A DNA stretch of 64,000 bases from assembly GCA_049841155.1 (NCBI GenBank), contig JASGHI010000001.1, forward strand, positions 65,569-129,568. The letters are read 5' to 3'. The position numbers and the translations under genes are program-made. The notes beneath the pieces were generated by a model that saw only the letters and a program-made list of their open reading frames with translations, searched no databases and was not told where the DNA came from. Each line of letters starts with the position of its first letter. The first letter of the stretch is position 1. Below are positions 8,601 through 18,043 of this stretch, piece by piece. The stretch is from ZC4RG30 sp049841155. Lineage in GTDB: Bacteria; Pseudomonadota; Gammaproteobacteria; Steroidobacterales; Steroidobacteraceae.

Positions 8601-9554
8601 ATGACAGACACGACCCGTCCCAAGATGTCCCGCCGCGGTGTGCTGGCGGCCGGTATGGCCGCTGGCGTGACGGCTGCGATGGGCCCGTCGCTGGTTGCCG
8701 CCGCGGAGACAGCCAACCGGCAGATACTGCGGACCATTCCCTCCACTGGCGAGCGGCTGCCGGTCATCGGCATCGGCACCAATGCCTTCGGCGTCACCGC
8801 GCCCGACGAGCTGGCAGCGATCCGCGACGTGCTGAAGACCCTGCCCGAACTCGGCGGCAAGTTGATCGACACCGCGCGCGGTTACGGCAGTTCCGAGGTG
8901 GTGATCGGCCGGCTGCTGGCGGAACTGGGCAACCGCGACAAGTTCTTCCTCGCCACCAAGACTCCCATGAGGGATGACTCGGCGGACGGCGCGGCCGTGC
9001 TGGATGAATCCTTCCGCCGCCTGCAGGTCGACCGGATCGACCTGCTGCAGATCCACAACTTCGGCGGCATCACGGAACTCATGCCGCATTTCATCCAGTA
9101 CAAGCAGGCCGGCAAGATCCGCTACATAGGCTGCACCACCTCGGAGGACCGCCAGTACGCGCAAATGCTCGACGCCATGCAGAAGTACAAGCTGGATTTC
9201 ATCCAGGTGGACTACTCCATCGGCAATCGCGGCGCCGCCGAGCGCATCCTGCCGCTGGCACGCGACAAGGGCATTGCGGTGATCATCAATGTGCCCTTCG
9301 GCGGCCGCGGCCGCAGCTTCTTCCCGCGTGTGGCAGGCAAGCCGGTGCCGGATTTCGCCCGCGAGATCGGCGCCACCACCTGGGCCCAGTTCTTCCTCAA
9401 GTTCATCATTGCCCATCCGGCGGTGACGGCTGCCATTCCCGGCACCACCACGGTCGACTACTTGCGCGATAATCAGGCTGCCGGTCGCGGCGTCGTGCCG
9501 GATGCGGCGATGGTCAAGCGCATGGAACAATACTGGGACGCGCTGCCCGCCTAG
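8601..9554 (+). CDS. Tat-exported aldo/keto reductase
   Basis: The 317-aa product starts with a twin-arginine signal (SRRGVLAAGMAAGV), so export in folded form with bound cofactor is likely. The mature enzyme has AKR features: IDTARGYGSSE (Asp and Tyr of the catalytic tetrad), FLATKT (Lys), LLQIHN (His) and a C-terminal PGTTTVDYLRDN. An AGAGGGG ribosome site lies 9 bases before ATG 8601. Substrate unknown. A periplasmic NADPH-type AKR would be odd, so the cofactor question is open. Confidence 0.9.
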   Translation: MTDTTRPKMSRRGVLAAGMAAGVTAAMGPSLVAAAETANRQILRTIPSTGERLPVIGIGTNAFGVTAPDELAAIRDVLKTLPELGGKLIDTARGYGSSEVVIGRLLAELGNRDKFFLATKTPMRDDSADGAAVLDESFRRLQVDRIDLLQIHNFGGITELMPHFIQYKQAGKIRYIGCTTSEDRQYAQMLDAMQKYKLDFIQVDYSIGNRGAAERILPLARDKGIAVIINVPFGGRGRSFFPRVAGKPVPDFAREIGATTWAQFFLKFIIAHPAVTAAIPGTTTVDYLRDNQAAGRGVVPDAAMVKRMEQYWDALPA

Positions 9555-9586
9555 CCCAGAGGCGCCTGGCCTCAAGAGGAGTCAAA

Positions 9587-10066
9587 ATGCCCAACCAGAT
9601 CGATATCGGAATCAGCAAGAAGGACCGCGCGGCAGTTGCCGGCGGCCTGAGCCGCCTGCTGGCAGACACCTTCTCGCTGTACCTGAAGACGCACAACTTC
9701 CACTGGAACGTCACCGGTCCGATGTTCCAGACGCTGCACCTGATGTTCGAGACGCAGTACAACGAGCTGTGGCTGGCCACGGACCTGATCGCCGAGCGCA
9801 TCCGTTCGCTGGGGCATTTTGCGCCGGCCACATACAGTGAGTACGGCAAGCTCAGCTCCATCAAGGAGCCGGTGGGCGTGCCCAAGGCGCGCGACATGAT
9901 CAAGCAGCTGATGGATGGCCATGAGGCCGTGGCGCGCACGGCGCGCAGCCTGTTCCCGGCGGCGGAGAAGGCCGAGGACGAGGCTTCGGCCGATCTGCTC
10001 ACGCAGCGCATCCAGCTGCACGAGAAGACCGCCTGGATGCTGCGCAGCCTGCTCGCTGCGCAGTAG
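9587..10066 (+). CDS. dps: Dps/ferritin-like DNA protection protein
   Basis: The protein is 159 aa, the usual Dps length. The ferroxidase signature KTHNFHWNVTGPMFQTLH is intact, followed by the acidic helix residues of FETQYNELW and DLIAERIRSLG. Dps dodecamers oxidise and store iron and shield DNA during stress. A good ribosome site (AAGAGGAG) precedes the ATG. The N-terminus is short and not strongly basic, so DNA binding is uncertain. Confidence 0.95.
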   Translation: MPNQIDIGISKKDRAAVAGGLSRLLADTFSLYLKTHNFHWNVTGPMFQTLHLMFETQYNELWLATDLIAERIRSLGHFAPATYSEYGKLSSIKEPVGVPKARDMIKQLMDGHEAVARTARSLFPAAEKAEDEASADLLTQRIQLHEKTAWMLRSLLAAQ

Positions 10067-10086
10067 TCAGGCAGGTTCCGGCGTCG

Positions 10087-10110
10087 AGCGCGCCCATCGC
10101 CGGGCGCGCT
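10087..10110. terminator. Bidirectional hairpin between dps and dodecin
   Basis: AGCGCGCCC (10087-10095) and GGGCGCGCT (10102-10110) form a perfect 9-bp stem with a 6-base loop. It lies between the converging dps and dodecin genes. There is no long T-run, only CTTT on the plus side. Confidence 0.55.
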
Positions 10111-10131
10111 GCGCCTTTGCAGCGGGTGGCG

Positions 10132-10338
10132 TCAGTCGTTCAGGACGAAAGTCACCTTCAGCAGCACGCGGTATTCGGCGATCTTGCCATTCTTGCCACA
10201 TTCGACTTCCATTTCCTTCACCCAGGCGCCGCGGACGTTCTTCAGGGTCTTGTTCGCGCGGGCAACGCCGACTTCTATGGCGTCTTCGAAGCTCTTCTTG
10301 CTGGTGGACTTGATTTCGGTAACGCGGGCTACGCTCAT
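10132..10338 (-). CDS. Dodecin (flavin-binding small protein)
   Basis: The 68-aa product matches the dodecin layout: MSVARVTEIKSTSKKSFEDA, then a helix, then GAWVKEMEVECGKNG and a final beta strand ending VTFVLND. Dodecins form hollow dodecamers that bind pairs of flavins and are thought to buffer free flavin. The Trp in GAWVKE is the aromatic residue that normally stacks on the isoalloxazine ring. ATG 10338 follows an AGGAG site. The preceding GTG is in frame but less likely. Confidence 0.93.
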   Translation of the reverse strand: MSVARVTEIKSTSKKSFEDAIEVGVARANKTLKNVRGAWVKEMEVECGKNGKIAEYRVLLKVTFVLND

Positions 10339-10392
10339 CACATCTCTCCTGCTTGCTGCTTTGGCAGCGCCTGAACAGCCAGTATATTTCCC

Positions 10393-10838
10393 ATGAGATC
10401 GCCCGTGAGAACGAAAGCACTGGTTGCCGCGGCAGCCTTTCTGCTGGCAGGTGTCTGGGCATGGCAGCAGCGGATTGTCCCGGACGCCTCAGCGGTGCCG
10501 GTGCAGGCTGGGCAGGATCCGGCCGCGACGGCCTTCGCGCGGCGGGCCAGCGGTGAATGGATGTATCTGCAGGGGAAAGTCGAGCGCATTCTGGCGGACG
10601 ACAACGACGGATCGCGGCATCAGCGTTTCATCCTGAAGACCAGCGAAGGCCATACAGTTCTCGTGGCCCACAACATCGATGTGGCGCCGCGGCTGGATGG
10701 ATTGCGCACCGGAGAGACGCTGGGCGTGCGGGGTGAATACCAGTGGAATGAGCTGGGAGGGGTGATGCACTGGACGCACCATGATCCTCACGGACAGCGG
10801 CAGGGCGGATACATCGAAAGAATGGGAAGGCGCTACGA

Positions 10839-10842
<4 letters not shown>
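10393..10842 (+). CDS. DUF3465 family exported/anchored protein
   Basis: The 149-aa protein has an N-terminal hydrophobic segment (residues about 9-24), then a compact beta-rich domain with GKVERILADDNDGSRHQRF, LVAHNIDVAPRL and HWTHHDPHGQRQGGYIERMG. This pattern fits DUF3465, whose function is unknown; the conserved His-rich end suggests a metal or nucleic-acid site. Its 3' end overlaps glmU (ATGA at 10839), so the two are probably cotranslated. Confidence 0.82.
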
Positions 10843-12308
<1,466 letters not shown>

Positions 12309-12411
12309 GACGCCGTTCCGGCTTTGGCGCCGCGGGCCGCGAGCGCGGCCCGGCCTTCGGGCACAATAGGCGTTTTACGGCAAGCAGCCTTCTCCAAGGA
12401 GCCTGAAGCGG

Positions 12412-14247
12412 ATGTGTGGAATCGTTGGCGCGGTCGCCGGTAGGGATGTCGTTCCGGTGCTGATGGAAGGGCTGCGGCGCCTGGAATACCGCGGCTACGA
12501 CTCTGCCGGTCTGGCGGTGGTGGTGGACGGCGGCCAGGTTGCCCGCACTCGCACCGTCGGCAAGGTCAAGGCGCTGCAGGAGGCGCTGCAGGAAACGCCG
12601 CTGCAGGGAATCACCGGCATTGCGCACACGCGCTGGGCCACCCACGGCGTGCCCAGCGAGCGCAATGCGCATCCGCACATTTCACGCGATGGCCTCGCCA
12701 TCGTGCACAACGGCATCATCGAGAACCACGAGGAATTGCGTGGCGAGCTCAGGCGGCTGGGCTACGAGTTCACCTCGGAAACCGATACCGAGGTCGTGGC
12801 GCACCGCATCCACTTCCACATGGGAACGCTGGGCGACCTGTTCAAGGCCGTGCGCGCCACGGTGGCCGAGCTGGAGGGCGCCTACGCGCTGGTGGTGCTG
12901 AGCCAGGCGGAGCCGGACCGGCTGATCCTGGCGCGCATGGGCTGTCCGGTGGTGATCGGCCTCGGCGAGCACGAGAATTTCGTCGCTTCCGATGTGGCGG
13001 CGCTGCTGCCGGTGACGCGCCGTTTCCAGTTCCTCGAAGAAGGCGACATCGCCGAGGTGCGCCGCGAGACCGTGCGCGTGGTCGATGCCGACGGCAACTC
13101 CGTGGTCCGCGAGACCAAGGAGAGCGAGCTGTCGGCCGAGGCGGCCGAGAAGGGGCAGTATCCGCACTTCATGCTCAAGGAGATCCATGAGCAGGCGCGC
13201 GCCGTGGCGGACACGCTGCAGGAGCGTGTTGCCAATGGCCGCCTGCTCGAGGCGGCTTTCGGCCACAAGGCCGCAGCGGTATTTCCGCGCGTCGAGTACG
13301 TGCGCATCGTGGCCTGCGGCACCAGCTATCATGCCGGCGTCGTCGCCCAGTATTTCATCGAGCAGATCTGCCGCATTCCCTGCCGCGTGGAGATCGCGAG
13401 CGAATACCGCTACCGCAATGCGGTGGTGCCGAAGAACTCGCTGTTCGTGACCATTTCGCAGTCTGGCGAGACGGCCGACACGCTGGCGGCGCTGCGGCTT
13501 GCCAGGCAGAGCAGTTATCTTGCGACGCTTGCGATCTGCAATGCGCCGGAGAGCTCGCTGGTGCGCGAGTCGGATCTGGTCATGCTGACGCGCGCCGGCC
13601 CGGAGATCGGCGTGGCATCGACCAAGGCCTTCACCACGCAGCTCGCGGCGCTGGCCATGCTGGTGGTGGCGCTGGCCAAGAGCCATGGCGGCGATGCCGA
13701 GCGCGAGCGCGGGCTGGTGTCGCGGCTCATCGAACTGCCCGGCCTGATCGACAAGACGCTGGCCCTGGACGGCGCCATCCGCGAGCTCGCGGTGCGCTTC
13801 GTCGACAAGCATCATGCGCTGTTCCTGGGCCGCGGCGCGCTGTTCCCCATCGCGCTCGAGGGCGCGCTGAAGCTCAAGGAGATCTCCTACATCCATGCCG
13901 AAGCCTACGCGGCCGGCGAGCTCAAGCACGGGCCGCTGGCGCTGGTGGACGCGGACATGCCGGTGATCGCCGTGGCGCCCAACAACGATCTGCTCGAGAA
14001 GCTCAAGTCGAACCTCATGGAAGTGCGGGCGCGGGGCGGCGAGCTGTATGTGTTCGCCGACCCGGATTCGGGCATCGAGCCCAGCGACGGCGTGCATGTG
14101 TTCCACCTGCCGCGGCAGGTGAGCTATTTCCAGGCACCCGTGGTGTATACGGTGCCGCTGCAGCTGCTGGCGTACCATGTGGCCATTCTGCGCGGCACCG
14201 ACGTGGACCAGCCGCGCAATCTCGCCAAGAGCGTCACTGTCGAATAG
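12412..14247 (+). CDS. glmS: Glutamine-fructose-6-phosphate aminotransferase (isomerizing)
   Basis: GlmS makes glucosamine-6-phosphate from fructose-6-phosphate and glutamine. The protein has 611 aa. Cys2 (MCGIVGAV) is the glutaminase nucleophile, LEYRGYDSAG and HTRWATHG complete the amidotransferase site, and two SIS domains follow (CGTSYHAG, ISQSGETADT, and the C-terminal DQPRNLAKSVTVE). An AAGGAG site precedes the ATG. No glmS ribozyme is visible in the 103-base upstream gap, which holds only a GC-rich hairpin at 12334-12351. Confidence 0.97.
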   Translation: MCGIVGAVAGRDVVPVLMEGLRRLEYRGYDSAGLAVVVDGGQVARTRTVGKVKALQEALQETPLQGITGIAHTRWATHGVPSERNAHPHISRDGLAIVHNGIIENHEELRGELRRLGYEFTSETDTEVVAHRIHFHMGTLGDLFKAVRATVAELEGAYALVVLSQAEPDRLILARMGCPVVIGLGEHENFVASDVAALLPVTRRFQFLEEGDIAEVRRETVRVVDADGNSVVRETKESELSAEAAEKGQYPHFMLKEIHEQARAVADTLQERVANGRLLEAAFGHKAAAVFPRVEYVRIVACGTSYHAGVVAQYFIEQICRIPCRVEIASEYRYRNAVVPKNSLFVTISQSGETADTLAALRLARQSSYLATLAICNAPESSLVRESDLVMLTRAGPEIGVASTKAFTTQLAALAMLVVALAKSHGGDAERERGLVSRLIELPGLIDKTLALDGAIRELAVRFVDKHHALFLGRGALFPIALEGALKLKEISYIHAEAYAAGELKHGPLALVDADMPVIAVAPNNDLLEKLKSNLMEVRARGGELYVFADPDSGIEPSDGVHVFHLPRQVSYFQAPVVYTVPLQLLAYHVAILRGTDVDQPRNLAKSVTVE

Positions 14248-14265
14248 TACGCGCCGGAGCCGATC

Positions 14266-16116
14266 ATGCCGCAGTACCGTTCCCGCACTTCCACCGCCGG
14301 CCGCAACATGGCCGGTGCCCGTGCCCTGTGGCGCGCCACGGGCATGAAGGATGCGGATTTCCAGAAACCCATCATCGCGGTTGCCAACAGCTTCACCCAG
14401 TTCGTGCCCGGCCATGTGCACCTGAAGGATCTGGGACAGCTGGTGGCGCGCGAGATCGAGGCAGCCGGCGGCGTGGCCAAGGAGTTCAACACCATCGCGG
14501 TGGATGACGGCATCGCCATGGGCCACGGCGGCATGCTTTATTCGCTGCCCTCGCGCGACCTGATCGCCGACAGCGTGGAATACATGGTCAATGCGCACAC
14601 GGCCGATGCGCTGGTGTGCATCTCCAACTGCGACAAGATCACCCCCGGCATGCTGATGGCCGCGCTGCGGCTGAACATTCCGGCGATCTTCGTGTCCGGC
14701 GGGCCGATGGAAGCGGGCAAGGTGCGCGTGCGCGGCAAGCTCATCGCGCTGGACCTGGTGGATGCCATGGTCAAGGCGGCGGAGAAGGACACCACGGACG
14801 AGGAGGTGGCCAGCATCGAGCGCTCGGCCTGCCCCACCTGCGGCTCCTGCTCGGGCATGTTCACCGCCAATTCCATGAACTGCCTCACCGAGGCGCTGGG
14901 CCTGTCGCTGCCGGGCAACGGCACCGTGCTCGCGACGCACGCGGACCGCGAGCAGCTGTTCCGCGAGGCGGGCCGGCGCATCGTCGAGCTTGCGAAGCAG
15001 CACTACGAGAAGGACGACTACCGCGTGCTGCCGCGGAGCATCGCGACCTTCAAGGCTTTCGAGAATGCCGTGGCGCTGGATGTGGCCATGGGCGGTTCCA
15101 CCAACACCGTGCTGCATCTGCTGGCCGCGGCCCGCGAGGCCGAAGTGCCCTTCACCATGGCGGACATCGACCGCATGTCGCGCAAGGTGCCCTGCCTCAG
15201 CAAGGTGGCGCCGGCCGTGCCCGACGTGCACATCGAAGATGTGCACCGCGCCGGCGGGATCATGGGCATCCTCGGCGAGCTGGCCCGCGGCGGCCTGCTG
15301 CATACCGACGTGGGTACCGTGCACAGCGCCTCCATGGCGCAGGCGCTTGCAAAGTGGGACGTGAAAGCCACCGGCGACGAGCCCATCCACAATTTCTACA
15401 AGGCCGCTCCGGGCGGTGTGCCCACCCAGCAGGCGTTCTCGCAGGCGAGCCGCTGGGAGAGCCTGGACCTTGATCGCGAGAAGGGTGTCATCCGTGATGT
15501 AGCCCATGCCTTCACGCGCGATGGAGGCCTAGCGGTGCTCTACGGCAACATTGCCGAGAAGGGCTGCATCGTGAAGACGGCCGGTGTGGATGAATCGATC
15601 TGGAAGTTCACCGGCAAGGCCCGCGTGTACGAAAGCCAGGATGCGGCGGTGGCGGGCATTCTCACCGAGCAGGTCCAGGCCGGTGATGTGGTGGTCATCC
15701 GCTACGAGGGCCCCAAGGGCGGTCCCGGCATGCAGGAAATGCTGTATCCGACTTCCTATCTGAAGAGCCTCGGGCTGGGCAAGCAGTGCGCGCTGCTCAC
15801 CGATGGGCGTTTCTCCGGCGGCACCTCCGGACTTTCCATTGGCCATGCCTCACCTGAGGCTGCCATGGGGGGCGCCATCGGGCTGGTGGAAGACGGCGAC
15901 GCCATCGAGATCGACATCCCGAACCGCCGCATCCACCTGGCCATTTCCGATGCCGAAATGGCCCGGCGCCGCGCTGCCATGGAAGCGCGCGGCGAGCAGG
16001 CATGGAAGCCGCTGAACCGCCTGCGCCCTGTTTCCGCGGCGCTGCAGGCGTATGCGGCGCTGACCACCTCGGCCGATACCGGCGCGGTACGCGATGTGTC
16101 GCAGCTGAGACGCTGA
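14266..16116 (+). CDS. ilvD: Dihydroxy-acid dehydratase
   Basis: The iron-sulfur enzyme dehydrates 2,3-dihydroxy acids to 2-oxo acids in valine, isoleucine and leucine synthesis. The 616-aa protein has the IlvD/Edd motifs: CDKITPGML and CPTCGSCSGMFTANSMNCL with cluster cysteines, plus DGRFSGGTSGLSIGHASPEA. It starts 18 bases after glmS, so readthrough from glmS is possible. It is followed by an independent manganese riboswitch unit. Confidence 0.97.
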   Translation: MPQYRSRTSTAGRNMAGARALWRATGMKDADFQKPIIAVANSFTQFVPGHVHLKDLGQLVAREIEAAGGVAKEFNTIAVDDGIAMGHGGMLYSLPSRDLIADSVEYMVNAHTADALVCISNCDKITPGMLMAALRLNIPAIFVSGGPMEAGKVRVRGKLIALDLVDAMVKAAEKDTTDEEVASIERSACPTCGSCSGMFTANSMNCLTEALGLSLPGNGTVLATHADREQLFREAGRRIVELAKQHYEKDDYRVLPRSIATFKAFENAVALDVAMGGSTNTVLHLLAAAREAEVPFTMADIDRMSRKVPCLSKVAPAVPDVHIEDVHRAGGIMGILGELARGGLLHTDVGTVHSASMAQALAKWDVKATGDEPIHNFYKAAPGGVPTQQAFSQASRWESLDLDREKGVIRDVAHAFTRDGGLAVLYGNIAEKGCIVKTAGVDESIWKFTGKARVYESQDAAVAGILTEQVQAGDVVVIRYEGPKGGPGMQEMLYPTSYLKSLGLGKQCALLTDGRFSGGTSGLSIGHASPEAAMGGAIGLVEDGDAIEIDIPNRRIHLAISDAEMARRRAAMEARGEQAWKPLNRLRPVSAALQAYAALTTSADTGAVRDVSQLRR

Positions 16117-16154
16117 CCGTCGAGGCGATGGCCGGCGCGCGGCCGCGCGCCTGA

Positions 16155-16264
16155 TATACTGCCGGCTTCGTTGGGGAGTAGCCTCCGCCGCAAAAGGCGG
16201 GGTCGCGTCAACAGACTTGGAGCTTGCTCCATGGCGCGACCGGCAGATGTCTGGCGAGACCGAT
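16155..16264 (+). ncRNA. yybP-ykoY (Mn2+) riboswitch with upstream -10 element
   Basis: A -10-like TATACT (16155-16160) is followed by the aptamer at about 16170-16264. Conserved pieces are TTGGGGAGTAGCC at the 5' side, GTCAACAGAC in the core, and CTGGCGAGACCG at the 3' side, closing P1. This is the canonical yybP-ykoY layout, known to bind Mn2+. The downstream gene is a UPF0016 family member, one of the standard targets of this class, which supports the call. Confidence 0.9.
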
Positions 16265-16276
16265 GATGCGTACTCC

Positions 16277-16332
16277 AGCTCCGGGTCGGGCGGGAGGACG
16301 TGTCATTGCGTCATCTGCCCGGCCCCGGAGCT
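16277..16332 (+). promoter_or_regulatory. Shine-Dalgarno-sequestering hairpin of the Mn2+ riboswitch
   Basis: AGCTCCGGGTCGGGC (16277-16291) can pair with GCCCGGCCCCGGAGCT (16317-16332). The 3' arm contains the CGGAG ribosome-binding site (16326-16330), 7 bases before the ATG at 16338. The natural reading is a translational switch: the stem hides the ribosome site without Mn2+, and ligand binding in the aptamer favours its release. The pairing is seen directly; the switching is inferred from the class. Confidence 0.7.
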
Positions 16333-16337
16333 CCTTC

Positions 16338-16910
16338 ATGCTTGAATCCTTCCTGGTATCCACGGGCGTCGTCGCGCTGGCCGAGATCGGCGACAAGACG
16401 CAGTTGCTGGCGCTGGTGCTCGCCGCGCGCTTTCGCAAACCCGTGCCCATCATCCTCGGCATACTCGCCGCGACGCTCGCCAATCATGCGCTGGCGGGAG
16501 CCGTGGGAGTGTGGGTCGCAGCGCTCGTCGGGCCCGTCGCCATGCGCTGGATTCTCGGGCTGTCCTTCATCGCCATGGCCCTGTGGACGCTGATTCCCCA
16601 CAAGATCGGCGAAGAGCAGGAGCACGCGCCGCGGTTCGGTGTCTTCGGCACCACGCTCATTGCGTTCTTCCTGCTCGAGATGGGTGACAAGACGCAGATC
16701 GCGACCGTGGCGCTGGCCGCCAAATACAGTTCGCTCGCCAGCGTGGTGCTCGGCACCACGGCGGGCATGATGCTGGCCAATGTGCCGGCAGTGCTACTCG
16801 GCGAAGTGGCGGCGCGCAAGCTGCCGATGCGGCTGGTGCATGGCATTGCCGCGGCGATCTTCCTGGTGCTGGGCGTTTCGGTGCTGCTGGGCTTCGGCTT
16901 TCAGGGCTGA
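16338..16910 (+). CDS. mneA: UPF0016 (TMEM165/GDT1, MneA-like) manganese exporter
   Basis: The 190-aa membrane protein has two copies of the diagnostic acidic motif, EIGDKTQ in the first half and EMGDKTQ in the second, within about six hydrophobic segments. The family exports Mn2+ (bacterial MneA) or exchanges Mn2+/Ca2+ for protons. The yybP-ykoY riboswitch directly upstream makes Mn2+ export the most likely role. The start is fixed by the ribosome site within the regulatory hairpin. The stop overlaps a small gene on the other strand. Confidence 0.92.
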   Translation: MLESFLVSTGVVALAEIGDKTQLLALVLAARFRKPVPIILGILAATLANHALAGAVGVWVAALVGPVAMRWILGLSFIAMALWTLIPHKIGEEQEHAPRFGVFGTTLIAFFLLEMGDKTQIATVALAAKYSSLASVVLGTTAGMMLANVPAVLLGEVAARKLPMRLVHGIAAAIFLVLGVSVLLGFGFQG

Positions 16911-17116
16911 AACGTGGTGCGCGGACCGGCCGGCGGCGCCAGATGGCCGGCGCCGCGGCAGCGGCCGCATTCGACCTGCTGCAGCATTCCGTCACCCGGG
17001 CAGGTGGCGCAGCCGCGGCCGCAGCACAGCGACATGAGCACCGTGCCGGCGCCATGGCAGGCGGGGCAGGGAGCTGGCGCGGCGGCAGCGCGGGCGGGAG
17101 GATGGGGTGCATCCAT
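16901..17116 (-). CDS. Small DnaJ-type zinc-finger (CxxCxGxG) protein
   Basis: The 71-aa product contains three exact CxxCxGxG repeats, CPACHGAG (17-24), CATCPGDG (36-43) and CGRCRGAG (50-57), plus an extra CCGRGC. DnaJ uses four such repeats to bind two zinc ions. Here three repeats and a partial one would give one or two sites with no J-domain. A GAGGTG ribosome-like site lies just before ATG 17116. It is sandwiched between the Mn exporter and the NAT gene. The regular cysteine spacing argues against a chance frame. Function unknown. Confidence 0.6.
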   Translation of the reverse strand: MDAPHPPARAAAAPAPCPACHGAGTVLMSLCCGRGCATCPGDGMLQQVECGRCRGAGHLAPPAGPRTTFQP

Positions 17117-17197
17117 TGCACCTCGAGCCTATGCCCGGCGCGCCCGGAAGGCGAGTGCCGCCTTCACGCTTCGGCTACATTGGCCGCGAGGTTCCGC

Positions 17198-18022
17198 ATG
17201 GACAACTCCACCCTCACCTCCTATCTCGGCCGCATCGGCTTCGAAGGTCCGGTGGCGGGCGACATGCCCACGCTGCGGCAGATCGTGCTGCGCCATGTGC
17301 TGTCGATTCCCTTCGAGAACATCGCGGCATTCACCGGCCAGTGCGTGAGTCTGGTGCCTGCCGACGTGGAAGCAAAGCTCATCGGCCGCCGTCGCGGCGG
17401 CTGGTGCTTCGAGCAGAATCTGCTGCTGGGCAGTGCGCTGCGCGCGCTGGGCTTCGAGGTCCAGGACCTGGCCGCGCGCGTGCTGTGGGGCCGGCCGGAG
17501 ACGGCCCGTACCGCGCGCACGCACCGGCTGCTGCGCGTGGTCTGCGGCGGCCATGACTTCATCGCGGATGTGGGGTTCGGCGGCCTGACCACGACGGGCA
17601 TACTCGCGCTGGATACGGCACTCGTGCAGCAGACACCGCATGAACCCTGCCGGCTGCGGCCCCTGGAGGACGATCTGCTGCTCGAGGCGCAGGTGGTGGA
17701 GCCGGCCTCGGGCGATGCGCGCTGGCTGCCCTTGTACCGCTTCAACCTGCAGCCGCAGTGGCCCATCGATTTCGAGGCGGCGAACTTCCAGCTTGCGCAC
17801 GATCCGAAGTCGCACTTCGTCACCGGGCTTGCGGTGGCCCGCGCCGTTCCGGAGGGGCGTTACTCACTGCGCGACCGCAATTTGACTTTCCGGAGCCGTG
17901 GGCACAGCGAGCAGCGACGCCTCGCCGATGCGGCGGATCTGCGGTCCACGCTGGAGGAGATCTTCGGGCTCGATACCGCGGATATGCCGGGCCTCGAGGC
18001 GCGCTTTGCAGCGCTGCCGTAG
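17198..18022 (+). CDS. Arylamine N-acetyltransferase
   Basis: The 274-aa protein has the NAT fold and catalytic triad: Cys70 in RRGGWCFEQN, His109 in THRLLRV and Asp124 in IADVGFGG. It transfers acetyl from acetyl-CoA to arylamines or hydrazines. Upstream in-frame codons exist, but MDNSTLTSYLGRIGF at 17198 is the family-like N-terminus. It is convergent with rimO, with 21 bases between the stops. Confidence 0.93.
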   Translation: MDNSTLTSYLGRIGFEGPVAGDMPTLRQIVLRHVLSIPFENIAAFTGQCVSLVPADVEAKLIGRRRGGWCFEQNLLLGSALRALGFEVQDLAARVLWGRPETARTARTHRLLRVVCGGHDFIADVGFGGLTTTGILALDTALVQQTPHEPCRLRPLEDDLLLEAQVVEPASGDARWLPLYRFNLQPQWPIDFEAANFQLAHDPKSHFVTGLAVARAVPEGRYSLRDRNLTFRSRGHSEQRRLADAADLRSTLEEIFGLDTADMPGLEARFAALP

Positions 18023-18043
18023 CACTGCGGCGTGCGGTGACAG

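Noticed and set aside
12334..12351. GGGCCGCG/CGCGGCCC hairpin before glmS as terminator or glmS ribozyme
   Set aside because: The loop would be only two to four bases and there is no T-run, and none of the glmS ribozyme core is visible.
12682..15507. 941-codon minus-strand frame opposite glmS and ilvD
   Set aside because: Spans two well-supported genes on the other strand, shows no motif and is rich in His/Arg typical of antisense GC-rich frames.
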